DNA from: Methylobacillus sp. MM3
GTDB lineage: Bacteria; Pseudomonadota; Gammaproteobacteria; Burkholderiales; Methylophilaceae
Assembly (NCBI RefSeq): GCF_001645185.1
Contig: NZ_LXTQ01000050.1
Location: 186,001 to 250,000, forward strand
Direction of reading: 5' to 3'
Length of the DNA: 64,000 nt
Under the pieces are notes generated by a model that did no database searches, was not told the origin of the DNA, and saw only the letters and a program-made list of their open reading frames with translations. The position numbers and the translations under genes are program-made. Shown here piece after piece: positions 16,552 through 25,275 of this stretch (its first letter is position 1; every line of letters begins with the position of its first letter).

Positions 16552-17842
16552 AACTACGCCTCGTAAATAATCGCAATGCAGCCGTGCAATCCGCCATCGT
16601 CGGCAGTATTTCCGGCATGCGTTCCTTCAGCACGAAGGGGTAAAGCCCCAGGGTGACAGTGAGCCTGAGCACTGCGCCGAACAGCATCAGCATGCTCAAG
16701 TAGATGTGGATGTCCTGCCTGGGCAGGAAGGGCAACGCGATAAACACCGGCACCACCGAGATGAACTGCCGCACGAACACCAGCCCCGGCCGGCCGCCGG
16801 CGTTGAAACGCTGCGCCAGCGTCCAGCTCGCGCCGGTGATCACGCATTCGAACAGCAAAATCGCGAACGGGATCGTCATCGACGCAAAGGATTCGCCGTA
16901 TACCCACCGGATCAGCCACGGCGACAGCGCCGCGCCCAGTGCCGCCAGCAGCAGCATCGGCATGAAAGTCACGCGGAAGGCGACCCGCACGTGGTGCGAC
17001 AAGGCATTCACGTCCTTGCCCGCGAAGCGCGAATAGAGCGCCGTCGATACCGCCTCCTGCACCGCGCCGATCAGGCGAGAGGTGGTGAAGGCCAGTGCGT
17101 AGAAGCCGTATTCCACAATCGTGCCGATATTGAGCAGCGCGATCTTGTCGAAATTGACGAGAAACAGGCTCAACAGCACCGTGCCGTGATGACTGGCGCC
17201 GTAGCCCAGCATGCCTTTCCATGTGGCTGGCGGACTGTCGCTTTCGGCCATCTGCCACACCCGGTTGCGCTTCGCCCAGCCGAGGCCCAGCAGCATGAGC
17301 GCCGCCGCGACGATCAGCTGCGTGATGAGGATGGCGCGGAAATCCACCGTATCCATGAATGCCACCAGCCCCAGCAGCAGCACCAGGTTGCCGACCACCA
17401 GCAGGAAGCGCATCAGGTTGAAGAAATGCAGCCCGTCGTGCAGTTGGCTCAACGCGTAGAAATATCCCTGCCCCGCCGTCGCGGCGGTCAACAGCAAAAT
17501 CAGCGGCAACTGCGCATGCAGCTGCGCCTCGCTGGTGATATTCATGCCCAGCCAGGCCAGCATTACCGACAGGCCGGCGACGAACACCAGCGAGAACACC
17601 ATCCACTGGCCGTAGTTGAACGGCCGCCCGGCGCCCTTGTGGTAGATGAAACTGTTCGCCAGCCCGAACAGCGAGGCATTGCCGGCCAGCGTCGCAATCA
17701 GCAACGCGCCGGACAGCAGGCCCCGGCCCTCCGGGCCGAGGATACGGGCGGTGATGACCGAGGTGAAGAACCCGATCGCCGTCACGGCGACCGTGGTCAT
17801 CAGAGTCCTGCTCGACGATTTCAACAGGGCGGCAAATGCCAT
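16544..17842 (-). CDS. Oligosaccharide flippase (MATE/Wzx-like)
   Basis: About 432 residues from the ATG at 17842, chosen because AAGAAGAG lies at the right distance and the longer frame adds only a basic, non-homologous leader. About 12-14 hydrophobic helices, beginning SSRTLMTTVAVTAIGFFTSVITARILGPEGRGLL, which is the Wzx/PST N-terminal signature. It would flip the undecaprenyl-linked repeat unit across the inner membrane. It lies between EpsG and the pyruvyl transferase; with Wzy-like, EpsF and EpsE proteins it completes a Wzx/Wzy-type export route. Confidence 0.88.
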   Translation of the reverse strand: MAFAALLKSSSRTLMTTVAVTAIGFFTSVITARILGPEGRGLLSGALLIATLAGNASLFGLANSFIYHKGAGRPFNYGQWMVFSLVFVAGLSVMLAWLGMNITSEAQLHAQLPLILLLTAATAGQGYFYALSQLHDGLHFFNLMRFLLVVGNLVLLLGLVAFMDTVDFRAILITQLIVAAALMLLGLGWAKRNRVWQMAESDSPPATWKGMLGYGASHHGTVLLSLFLVNFDKIALLNIGTIVEYGFYALAFTTSRLIGAVQEAVSTALYSRFAGKDVNALSHHVRVAFRVTFMPMLLLAALGAALSPWLIRWVYGESFASMTIPFAILLFECVITGASWTLAQRFNAGGRPGLVFVRQFISVVPVFIALPFLPRQDIHIYLSMLMLFGAVLRLTVTLGLYPFVLKERMPEILPTMADCTAALRLFTRRSYG

Positions 17843-17907
17843 ACAAAATCTCTTCTTGTGTATAGCCGGAAGCAAGCGGCGCAGCGGCCGCCCGACCGGC
17901 AAGGGAG

Positions 17908-18783
17908 CTACAGAACGATGGCGGCCACCAGCTGCACATCGCTGACAACCAGTTGATCGCCGACGTTGGCGATATCGGACATGGGCGTTTCGTTAAGGCG
18001 GGATACCAGCAGCGCACCGCGGCAGCGCGCGGCAACCATTTGCGCATCCGCCGCGGCAATGGCCGGCGCGGTATCGACGATGACCACGTCGTAGATGTCC
18101 TGCACGATATTGATCAGCTCGGTGAAACTCTTGCGGTTGAGCAACTCCTGCGGGTTGGGCGGAATGGTCCCCGCGCCCAGCACGGAGAGGTTGGCAATGG
18201 CGTCAATCTCGCGAATCACCTCGATGCTCGCCCGGCCGATCAGCACGTCCGACAGTCCGCGCGCTTCCCTGAGATTGAACAGCGCATGCTGGGTCGGCCG
18301 CCGCAAGTTGGCGTCGATCAGCAAGGTATGCTCGCCCAACTGGGAAAACACGATGGCGAGATTGGCGGCGAGATTGCTGCACCCCTCGCCGGCATTGGCC
18401 GAGATCACCGACAGCGCCTTGTTGCCGTGATTGAACCAGCGCAGCTGCAACTGGCTGCGCAAGGCGCGCAGGGCTTCAACCTCCGGCGAAAATGGCTCGT
18501 AGGCGGCCACTAGTTCCTTGCTGAGCTCGCCCTTGTCCGGCGCGAGATAAGGGTAATCAAACTGGATCGCCAGCGCCTGCAGGATATCGGCTTCCGTCAC
18601 AAGTCGGAGCTTGCGTGCCGCATCGCCGAAGCGCAGCCCTTCCTTCTTTTGCAGCTGCAGGATGCGTTCGGTTTCCTCCGCGCTGATCTTGCCCAGATCC
18701 TGCAGGATCCGGCCTATCATCGTGTCGCGGTAATTACCGGTCGAAATCGGCAATGCGTTGGGATTAAGCGGGCTGATATTCAT
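17908..18783 (-). CDS. epsG: Chain-length determinant tyrosine kinase-like protein EpsG, P-loop lacks the lysine
   Basis: 291 residues. Residues ~20-85 resemble a GspE/MshE N-terminal domain (IGRILQDLGKISAEETERIL), and the rest is a CpsD/Wzc-type P-loop ATPase, as in EpsG. The Walker A region reads ISANAGEGCSNLAANLA, with Cys135 where the catalytic Lys (or Arg in relatives) is expected; the codon TGC at 18379-18381 is unambiguous. Walker A' reads LLIDANLRRP, with Asn for the second Asp. Walker B (VVIVDTAP) is present. There is no C-terminal tyrosine cluster. It is co-transcribed with EpsF (9 nt gap), its expected activator. It may be a weak or non-catalytic copolymerase regulator. Confidence 0.85.
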   Translation of the reverse strand: MNISPLNPNALPISTGNYRDTMIGRILQDLGKISAEETERILQLQKKEGLRFGDAARKLRLVTEADILQALAIQFDYPYLAPDKGELSKELVAAYEPFSPEVEALRALRSQLQLRWFNHGNKALSVISANAGEGCSNLAANLAIVFSQLGEHTLLIDANLRRPTQHALFNLREARGLSDVLIGRASIEVIREIDAIANLSVLGAGTIPPNPQELLNRKSFTELINIVQDIYDVVIVDTAPAIAAADAQMVAARCRGALLVSRLNETPMSDIANVGDQLVVSDVQLVAAIVL

Positions 18784-18792
18784 GATTTGTCC

Positions 18793-20199
18793 TCAGGACG
18801 AAGGCAGGTATCTGCCGGTAGCAGGACCCGGCAGTAGACGCATGCCCGTCACGGTGGGTTTTTGTTGTTTCAAGGCAATCACCGGCACGCGCAGCAGGTT
18901 GGCGACATCGTTGCTGCTGCGCACGCGGCGATCCAGCAGTTCGATGACCAGCCCCAGACCGATGCCCAGCAGGGCGCCCAGCACCACAGAAAGCGCGATA
19001 TTCAACCCGACCTTGGGAGATGAGGGCGAACCCGGCGGCAAAGCCGGGCTCAGCAGCGACACATCGCTGTGGTTGGCCTGGCCTTCCATGCTGGTTTCGG
19101 TGAAGCGCTGCGCGGTGGTGTCCATGGCCTTCTGCGCCATTTCCACGTCTTTCTTCAGCACCGACAGCTCGTCGCGCATGCGGTTGGTTTCCAGCACCTT
19201 GGTTTTCTGCATCGCCACCTGGGCGCGCAGGTCGGCCTCGCGCTGCTCGTGAATCTGCGCGGTGCCGCTGATGCTGTTGGATGTGCTCTGGATTTCCTTT
19301 TGCAATTGGCCCTGAATCTTGGCGAGCTCGGCCTTGGCCGCGATGTATTGCGGATGGTTGTCACCCAGCCGCTCGGACAGCTCGGCCAGCTTGGAAGCCG
19401 CCTTGCCGGCATCGATGCGCAGGCTCTGGATCACCGGGCTCTGCGCGACATCGGGCGAATCGCTGGCGTTGCTGCGCGCATTCGCCTGCCGGGAGCGGGC
19501 CTCGATCGCCATCGATTGCGCGGTCACCAGCTGCTGCGAGAGGTCGTTCAGGCGCGCGACCTCGACATCCAGCTTTTCATCCGCGCTGGTGATGCCTTTT
19601 TCCTGCTGGTATTGCGACAGCTTGTTCTGTGCGCGTTCCAGGTTGTCGCGCAAGCCCTTGGCCTGCTGGCTGAAATAATTCGCCGCATCCTGCGCCGGCT
19701 CCACCTTGAGCTTGGTGCTGAGATCCTTGTACGACTGCGCAAACGCATTAACGATATTGGCCGCCGTCTGCGCTTCCTTGTCACTGTAGGTGATGCTGAG
19801 CACGCTGCTGTCGCTGGAAGGGTCGACGTCGAGACGGCTCATCAGTCGGCCGGCGATCCAGTCGCGGATGTTGCCCCGGCCTTCGGTAGCGTCCGTGAAC
19901 GCCTCGCGCATCGTTTCGTTCGCTGTCAGGTGCAGATCATCCACCACCTTGAGCGCCACGCTGCGGTTCTTGATGATGTCTATCTGCGTCTGCACGTAGC
20001 CCGGCAATTGCGCCGCCAGCAAAGGCGAACCGGTCACGGTATCGACGCCGGTGTAGCTCAGCACCAGTTGCGTGGTCGCCCGGTAGTATTTGGGCATCAG
20101 CAGGCTGACCACGGTCGCGGTCAGCACGGTGATGAGGAAAGTCGCGAGCACGATCTTGATTCGTGCCCGCAGCATCAGGAATACCGAGGTCAGGTTCAT
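18793..20199 (-). CDS. epsF: Chain-length determinant protein EpsF (Wzz/PCP family)
   Basis: 468 residues with the polysaccharide copolymerase plan: an N-terminal membrane helix (residues ~15-33, LATFLITVLTATVVSLLMP), a long periplasmic region predicted to be coiled coil (about 180-360, Gln/Ala/Glu-rich) and a second helix near 385-410 (LNIALSVVLGALLGIGLGLVI) preceded by the Pro/Ser-rich segment LPPGSPSSPK. It controls polymer length together with EpsG and contacts the export channel EpsE. It lies 10 nt downstream of epsE. The cytoplasmic tail has no ATPase, which matches a split Wzz/kinase pair. Confidence 0.9.
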   Translation of the reverse strand: MNLTSVFLMLRARIKIVLATFLITVLTATVVSLLMPKYYRATTQLVLSYTGVDTVTGSPLLAAQLPGYVQTQIDIIKNRSVALKVVDDLHLTANETMREAFTDATEGRGNIRDWIAGRLMSRLDVDPSSDSSVLSITYSDKEAQTAANIVNAFAQSYKDLSTKLKVEPAQDAANYFSQQAKGLRDNLERAQNKLSQYQQEKGITSADEKLDVEVARLNDLSQQLVTAQSMAIEARSRQANARSNASDSPDVAQSPVIQSLRIDAGKAASKLAELSERLGDNHPQYIAAKAELAKIQGQLQKEIQSTSNSISGTAQIHEQREADLRAQVAMQKTKVLETNRMRDELSVLKKDVEMAQKAMDTTAQRFTETSMEGQANHSDVSLLSPALPPGSPSSPKVGLNIALSVVLGALLGIGLGLVIELLDRRVRSSNDVANLLRVPVIALKQQKPTVTGMRLLPGPATGRYLPSS

Positions 20200-20209
20200 G
20201 ATTTCACCC

Positions 20210-21277
20210 TTAGAAGAGGCTTTCCCGCACGTAGATCACATCATCCGGACGGACAAGATCGGTCATCTTGGGGCGGAGTTCCTCGCTGCCGCCGTTGGGC
20301 GTACGGCGCAACAGCTTGATGTTGCGCTCGGTGCCGCGCGCGGTCGGCCCGCCGCCTTGCGCCAGCGCCTGGATCACGGTCATGTTGCGCTCAATGCGGT
20401 AAGCACCCGGTTTCTGTGCTTCGCCGTAGATGTAGAACACCGGCGCGCGATGCACGTAGACTTCGTCGCCCGCGGCAATCACCACGTTATTCTCGGGCTT
20501 GGCGTTGAGATAGATCGCGGCGAGGTCGACTTCCTTGCGGAACGGCTGGCCGTCGCGCGTGCCGGAGACAATCGCGATATCCGAGGCGCCGGAAGAAAGG
20601 CCGCCAGCAAGTGTCAGCACATCGGTGAGATACATCTTGGAGTTTTCGATCGGGAATCGTCCGGGCTTGTTGACCAGCCCCAGCACCGAAACCTGATTGC
20701 CCGGCGTCACGTAGATCACGTCGCCGTTTTTGAGCGTCAGGTTCTGCTTGCCGGATTCATCGCTGAACAGCGTGGCGATATCGACTTCCTGCCGGATCTG
20801 CTTGCCGTCGCGGCTACCGGTCAGCACCGCCGTACCGCCGCCCGCCTCGGGAACGACGCCACCCGCGAGCGCCAGCATGTCTGACAAGCGCGTGCTGGAA
20901 ACCTCAAGCGGGAATCGTCCGGGCTTGTTGACCAGCCCCAGCACTGCCACCTGGCTGCCGCGCACTTCGGTCAGCGCGATATTGACCTGCGGCTGCTTGA
21001 CGAATTTGCCGTTCTTCAGCTTGTCGGCAATCAGCTTCTCGGCTGCCGCTGGCGACAAGCCGCCGACTTTCACCGTGCCGATCAGTGGAAAGGAAATGGT
21101 GCCGTCTTCGGCGACACGGGTTTCCAGGGTCAGGTCGGGGTTCTGGAAAACGGTGATGCGCAATGCATCGCCCGGCCCGAGCTGATATTCGCCAGGGGCT
21201 TTTTCCGCCGCCAGGGAAGCCGTCGCAAACGACAGCATCGCCAGCGTAGTTATCAGAGCAAATATTTTCTTGATCAC
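20210..21277 (-). CDS. epsE: Polysaccharide export protein EpsE (Wza/OMA family) with an extra SLBB domain
   Basis: 355 residues: a signal peptide (1-23, ending SLAAE), the Poly_export domain (EYQLGPGDALRITVFQNPDLTLETRVAEDGTISFPL in outline, about 30-110) and three SLBB-type units. The first two share the phrase VLGLVNKPGRFP. The protein forms the periplasmic/outer-membrane conduit for the polymer. The known EpsE relatives I recall are shorter by roughly one SLBB domain, and an identical 36-nt DNA segment (20651-20686 and 20909-20944) marks the duplicated unit. No lipobox cysteine is visible, so it is not Wza-like in membrane anchoring. Confidence 0.88.
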   Translation of the reverse strand: MIKKIFALITTLAMLSFATASLAAEKAPGEYQLGPGDALRITVFQNPDLTLETRVAEDGTISFPLIGTVKVGGLSPAAAEKLIADKLKNGKFVKQPQVNIALTEVRGSQVAVLGLVNKPGRFPLEVSSTRLSDMLALAGGVVPEAGGGTAVLTGSRDGKQIRQEVDIATLFSDESGKQNLTLKNGDVIYVTPGNQVSVLGLVNKPGRFPIENSKMYLTDVLTLAGGLSSGASDIAIVSGTRDGQPFRKEVDLAAIYLNAKPENNVVIAAGDEVYVHRAPVFYIYGEAQKPGAYRIERNMTVIQALAQGGGPTARGTERNIKLLRRTPNGGSEELRPKMTDLVRPDDVIYVRESLF

Positions 21278-21327
21278 GGTATCACCTCTTTACGATATGC
21301 CCCGCCTGACGGCGCGGGCTGGCCGGA

Positions 21328-21894
21328 CTAGACAACAGCGGTCTGGACCGGGTTATAGGCCTCGCGAAGGCGGGCCGATAAAAGTTGAAGCAGGGTTAGC
21401 AACAGCTTGTTGCCCAGGCGCGGCGCCTGCATCAGTATCTGGTTGAGCGAGTCGCGCGACAACACGGCAAAGTCGGTGGGCGCCGTGGCGATGCAGGTAA
21501 TGAAACGCGGTTCGCCGTCAATCATCGAGGTCTCTCCCACGGTGGAGCCCGGCAGCAGTTCGGCGATCTTCTCGTTGCCCAGGCCCGGGATATTCACTCG
21601 CACCTCGGCCGAACCGGTGAGTATCAGCACCATGAAATCGCCGCGGTCGCCCTCTTTCAGCAACGGGTAATGACGCGGCGCGGCATAACAGCGCAGGTAG
21701 TGGCAAAGTACCTTGATCTCGTCCATGCCGAAGTCGTCGAAAAGCCGTATCTGATGGATGATTTCGTAAATCTCATCCATATAGTTCTCGGCCGGACCCA
21801 GTTTATTCAGGTCGCCATATATCGTGCTTGCTGCATCGTTCATCCGAATTACGCCTGTATCCAGGTTGAATTTGAAAAGCTGACTGTAGGACAT
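21328..21894 (-). CDS. Cyclic nucleotide-binding domain protein, no HTH
   Basis: 188 residues. After about 55 N-terminal residues comes a single cNMP-binding fold: KEGDRGDFMVLILTGSAEVRVN, IAELLPGSTVGETSMIDGEPRF (phosphate-binding cassette with Gly-Glu and an Arg) and a C-terminal helical part ending NPVQTAVV. There is no DNA-binding domain, so it is a sensor rather than a CRP-type regulator. It is the first gene of the leftward eps block and could make export or kinase activity respond to a nucleotide signal. The ligand (cAMP, c-di-GMP or none) cannot be told from sequence. Confidence 0.8.
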   Translation of the reverse strand: MSYSQLFKFNLDTGVIRMNDAASTIYGDLNKLGPAENYMDEIYEIIHQIRLFDDFGMDEIKVLCHYLRCYAAPRHYPLLKEGDRGDFMVLILTGSAEVRVNIPGLGNEKIAELLPGSTVGETSMIDGEPRFITCIATAPTDFAVLSRDSLNQILMQAPRLGNKLLLTLLQLLSARLREAYNPVQTAVV

Positions 21895-22091
21895 ATCTCA
21901 AGCTCCAAAACGGCATCCGTTTCGTTTTCCGCCCAAGCGCCGCATACAGGTTGAAAACTACCGAAACAGGCACACATCCCTACCTCCGAAAGTTTGACTC
22001 ATCGTAAAAATCCGACGTCTTTTCAACAATAGGCCGAAGGGACTAGGGGTTTATCGCCCCACTGCGGGAATAAATAGTCGATTGAATCGAA

Positions 22092-22107
22092 AGGATTTTT
22101 AAATCCT
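22092..22107. promoter_or_regulatory. Palindrome AGGATTT-TT-AAATCCT in the eps divergent region
   Basis: A perfect 7-bp inverted repeat with a 2-bp spacer, about 210 nt upstream of the -24 element of the epsA promoter and about 200 nt upstream of the divergent cNMP-binding gene. Position and symmetry suit a regulator or enhancer-binding site. The remainder of the 590-nt gap 21895-22485 holds no gene that I can support. Confidence 0.35.
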
Positions 22108-22317
22108 ATGCGAGAGTACAGCGCCGGAAAATGGCCTGGATGGACTGCACGGCGACTCTGGCAGGACGGTTGTCTTCAAGCTGAGACAAACCAACTCCAT
22201 AAAAATCATCAGGTTACAAACAGGCAGGGGCTTGCTGTCGTTTTTTGGAGACGAAGATTGAGTGCAAAGCTTCGCTTGGTATTAATTTTTTCTTTTATTT
22301 TCAATTGCTTGAGACGA

Positions 22318-22332
22318 TGGCATGCGAATTGC
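22318..22332 (+). promoter_or_regulatory. Sigma-54 (-24/-12) promoter upstream of epsA
   Basis: TGGCATGCGAATTGC matches TGGCA-N6-TTGC with GG and GC ten nucleotides apart. It faces epsA, whose chosen ATG is 154 nt further on, leaving a long leader. Upstream DNA (about 420 nt to the divergent gene) gives room for enhancer-binding sites. Confidence 0.7.
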
Positions 22333-22485
22333 CTAGTAGTCATCAGAGATTAAGTCGTTTTGGCTATCGACAGGGTGCGAAGACTGAAACCGTTGGTATT
22401 CGCGCAGCCGGACCGGAAAGTACCACCTACCTCGTCCATGCCCGGCCAGACCCTGCCATTTCAATCAACTTGCGAAGAAATAATT

Positions 22486-23280
22486 ATGTCACTCCATACC
22501 AAACTGGATACCGGTGAAATGGTGCAATTTGTCGAACTGTTGCACGAATCACTCAAGGTACGTTCCCACTTCGAATTCCTGCTGTGGTCGCAAGGCAACC
22601 TGCAGCAATTTCTGCCGCACGACATCATGATCGCGGCCTGGGGCGACTTTTCCTTAGGCCTGGTGTATTTCGATATCGTGTCGGCGATCCCCGGAATTCG
22701 CACGGGACAGGTTCACAACACCAACCTCACGCCGTTGCTGAAGCGTTTGTTCAGCTCGTGGAATACACATTCCCGCGCCCCGTTCACCCTGACGATGAAT
22801 CAGGGCATCTTCGAGGACAGGGAATTCGAGCATGACAAGCTGGACGGCAATTTCAAGCACATGCGTTCGGCGATGGTGCATGCCATCAAGGATGTGCGCG
22901 GCCGCCACGATTGCCTGTATGTGCTGATGAGCTCCTCCACAACGCTGCCTCCGACTTCCCGTTCCATGCTGGAAGCGCTGCTGCCGTATATCGACAGCTC
23001 GCTCAGGCAGCTCGACCACCTGCCCGAGCAGATGCCGCCGCAGCCGGTGGAAGAACCCGTCTTTGCAGACGAAGACCTGGGATCGCTGTCAACGCGCGAG
23101 TTGGAAATCATGGAGTGGGTGCGCAACGGCAAGACCAATTTCGAGATCGGCATGATTCTCGACATCAGCGCCTTTACGGTCAAAAACCATCTGCAGCGCA
23201 TTTTCAGGAAGCTGGATGTCGTCAACCGCGCCCAGGCCGTCGCCAAACTCAGCAAACTGGAACTCAATGAATCGCTTTAG
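22486..23280 (+). CDS. epsA: LuxR-type transcriptional regulator EpsA
   Basis: 264 residues from the ATG at 22486. A longer open frame exists, but its extra 42 residues look non-coding and lack a ribosome site. The N-terminal ~180 residues resemble the EpsA sensing region (MVQFVELLHESLKVRSHFEFLLWSQG, HDIMIAAWGDF). The C-terminus is a GerE/LuxR helix-turn-helix: LSTRELEIMEWVRNGKTNFEIGMIL, ISAFTVKNHLQRIFRKL (about 197-245). It probably controls the eps genes. It overlaps epsB by 14 nt and is preceded by a sigma-54-type promoter. Confidence 0.85.
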   Translation: MSLHTKLDTGEMVQFVELLHESLKVRSHFEFLLWSQGNLQQFLPHDIMIAAWGDFSLGLVYFDIVSAIPGIRTGQVHNTNLTPLLKRLFSSWNTHSRAPFTLTMNQGIFEDREFEHDKLDGNFKHMRSAMVHAIKDVRGRHDCLYVLMSSSTTLPPTSRSMLEALLPYIDSSLRQLDHLPEQMPPQPVEEPVFADEDLGSLSTRELEIMEWVRNGKTNFEIGMILDISAFTVKNHLQRIFRKLDVVNRAQAVAKLSKLELNESL

Positions 23281-24682
23281 ATCCGCGCCGCGCTTTCGCA
23301 AATCCTTCGGCATTGCGATTGCACGTGACAACATTCTTTACATCACCGAGGCCCTGCTCGACCCGTTGGTCGTCGTGTTCGCGGTGTGGATGGTCGCATC
23401 CATGTACGAAGGCGGTCTCAAACCGCCTTACCTGATCCTGTCCGTCATCCTGTTTTCGCTGACATTTCCCAGCAGTTCGAAAATCACCCTGACGCCAAGC
23501 GAGGTTGTCAGCAATACCTTCGTCAACTGGGTATTCATCTCCGGTCTGCTGGTCGCGTTCGGACTGGCGACGGGTTATCTCTCGTATTTTCCGGCCGCCG
23601 CCATCCTCGCCTGGCTATGGATGACGCCAGTCCTGATGCTGATGGCGATCTTCGCCTTGCGCATCGTCGCGCCGGTGCTGATCAAGCTGCAAGGGCCGAC
23701 CAAGCGCACCATCATTGTCGGTATCAACGAACAGGGCCTGGCACTGGCCGAGCGGCTGGCGGAGAACAACTACATCGCCGCCGAATTGCTCGGCTTTTTC
23801 GAGGACCGCAGCGAAGAACGCATCCCGGTCAAGGACATGAAATACCCGACACTGGGAACCATCGACGACATCTCGGCCTATGTGAAGGAACATCGCGTCA
23901 ACATCATCTATCTGTCGCTGCACATGGCCAGCCAGCCGCGCATCGTGCGGCTGCTGGACGAACTGAAGGACACGACCGCATCGATCTATTTCGTGCCGGA
24001 TATCTTCCTTTCCGACCTGATCCAGGGGCGCATCGGGCAGATTGACGATATCCCGGTAGTGGCGGTGTGCGAAACGCCTTTCGTCGGCTTCAATGGTGTA
24101 TTGAAGCGCCTGGCGGATATTGTGATCTCGTCTCTCATCCTGATCATGATCAGCCCCATCCTGCTGGCCATCGCCATCGGCGTCAAATTGGGCTCGCCCG
24201 GCCCCATCATCTTCAAGCAGCGCCGTTACGGCTTGTATGGCGAAGAAATCTACGTTTACAAGTTCCGCTCGATGACCGTATGCGAGGACGGCGACAAGGT
24301 CACGCAGGCCACCAAGGAAGACCAGCGCATCACGCCTTTTGGCGCTTTTCTGCGCAAGACTTCGCTCGATGAACTGCCGCAATTCATCAATGTGCTGCAA
24401 GGCCGCATGAGCATCGTCGGCCCGCGCCCGCATGCTGTGGCGCACAATGAGATGTACCGCAAGCTGATCACCGGCTACATGGTGCGGCACAAGGTCAAAC
24501 CCGGCATCACCGGCTGGGCGCAGGTCAACGGCCTGCGCGGCGAAACCGAAACCCTGAACAAGATGAAAGCGCGGATCGACTACGATATCGACTACCTGCG
24601 CAACTGGAGCCTCAAGCTGGATATGTACATCATCCTCAAAACCGTACTCGTGGTATTCAAAGGGCAGGATGGTGCCTACTAG
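23267..24682 (+). CDS. epsB: Undecaprenyl-phosphate glucose phosphotransferase (EpsB/WcaJ type)
   Basis: 471 residues. Four N-terminal membrane helices (about 20-145) are followed by a nucleotide-binding-like domain (RTIIVGINEQGLALAERLAENN) and then the conserved bacterial sugar transferase domain after one more helix (KRLADIVISSLILIMISPI, GPIIFKQRRYGLYGEEIYVYKFRSM, LDELPQFINVLQGRMSIVGPRP, KPGITGWAQVNG). It transfers glucose-1-phosphate (or galactose-1-phosphate) to undecaprenyl phosphate and so starts the repeat unit. The ATG at 23267 overlaps epsA; a longer frame starts inside epsA. Confidence 0.92.
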   Translation: MNRFRSAPRFRKSFGIAIARDNILYITEALLDPLVVVFAVWMVASMYEGGLKPPYLILSVILFSLTFPSSSKITLTPSEVVSNTFVNWVFISGLLVAFGLATGYLSYFPAAAILAWLWMTPVLMLMAIFALRIVAPVLIKLQGPTKRTIIVGINEQGLALAERLAENNYIAAELLGFFEDRSEERIPVKDMKYPTLGTIDDISAYVKEHRVNIIYLSLHMASQPRIVRLLDELKDTTASIYFVPDIFLSDLIQGRIGQIDDIPVVAVCETPFVGFNGVLKRLADIVISSLILIMISPILLAIAIGVKLGSPGPIIFKQRRYGLYGEEIYVYKFRSMTVCEDGDKVTQATKEDQRITPFGAFLRKTSLDELPQFINVLQGRMSIVGPRPHAVAHNEMYRKLITGYMVRHKVKPGITGWAQVNGLRGETETLNKMKARIDYDIDYLRNWSLKLDMYIILKTVLVVFKGQDGAY

Positions 24683-24834
24683 CCGGATCGCCTCTTGCCG
24701 TCGTAAACTTTGCTTCGCTCTCGACGATCTCGCCCTTCGCAACGCAGGCATCTCCGCCTATAACAAACCGAGCACTCGAGGCAACGCTGTTGCCTGAAGT
24801 GACGTCCCGCAACCTTTTGCATGGAGCCAGAATT

Positions 24835-25227
24835 TTGCTGAAAAAACCCCTTCCTCTTGAGACCTTGCGCCAGTTTTCCCTCGCATTCCTGCTCATCCTG
24901 CTCGCGATGATTTTCATCGGCGGAGAACAACCCGGCGCCGGTTCGCTCTTTCCCCCGCCGTGGGACAAAGTAGTGCATGTCATGGTGTATGGCAGCATCG
25001 GCGTACTGGTCGGCCTGACATTTCCCCGGCTTTCGCTAACCGCCGTGCTGCTGGTCGTGCTGGCCATAGGCGCCTGCGACGAATTGCACCAGGCCTTCCT
25101 GCCCGGCCGTCAGGCGGGCTTCGACGACCTCCTGGCCGATGTGATCGGCGCAGCGATTTTTCTGCCGGTATTGGTCATGTTCCGCAGAATCATTTTCGCA
25201 TCCTATACTTACGTATCGAGACGTTAA
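24835..25227 (+). CDS. VanZ-family membrane protein
   Basis: About 130 residues from a TTG at 24835 that follows GGAG by 9 nt; a further TTG at 24790 would add 15 residues. Four hydrophobic helices with the VanZ-like motifs PPPWDKVVHVMVYGSIGVLVG and ACDELHQAFLPGRQAGFDDLLADVIGA. VanZ-like proteins often accompany polysaccharide and exosortase loci, but their biochemical role is not established. It is read in the same direction as epsAB, about 150 nt after epsB. A bidirectional terminator follows it. Confidence 0.8.
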   Translation: MLKKPLPLETLRQFSLAFLLILLAMIFIGGEQPGAGSLFPPPWDKVVHVMVYGSIGVLVGLTFPRLSLTAVLLVVLAIGACDELHQAFLPGRQAGFDDLLADVIGAAIFLPVLVMFRRIIFASYTYVSRR

Positions 25228-25228
25228 A

Positions 25229-25260
25229 AACAAAAAAGGCCCGCAAGGGCCTTTTTGTTT
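25229..25260. terminator. Bidirectional terminator between VanZ and the PEP-CTERM-like gene
   Basis: AAAAAGGCCC GCAA GGGCCTTTTT has an A run on the left and a T run on the right. It therefore serves both converging genes. Confidence 0.85.
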
Positions 25261-25275
25261 GACTATTGTCCTGTT

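Noticed and set aside
16554-18059. 501-residue minus-strand frame across the flippase and epsG
   Set aside because: An alternative-frame shadow of two well-supported genes with repetitive Ala/Arg/Gly composition.
22108-22517. Small ORFs between the cNMP-binding gene and epsA
   Set aside because: They cross the sigma-54 promoter and have no ribosome site or family-like sequence.
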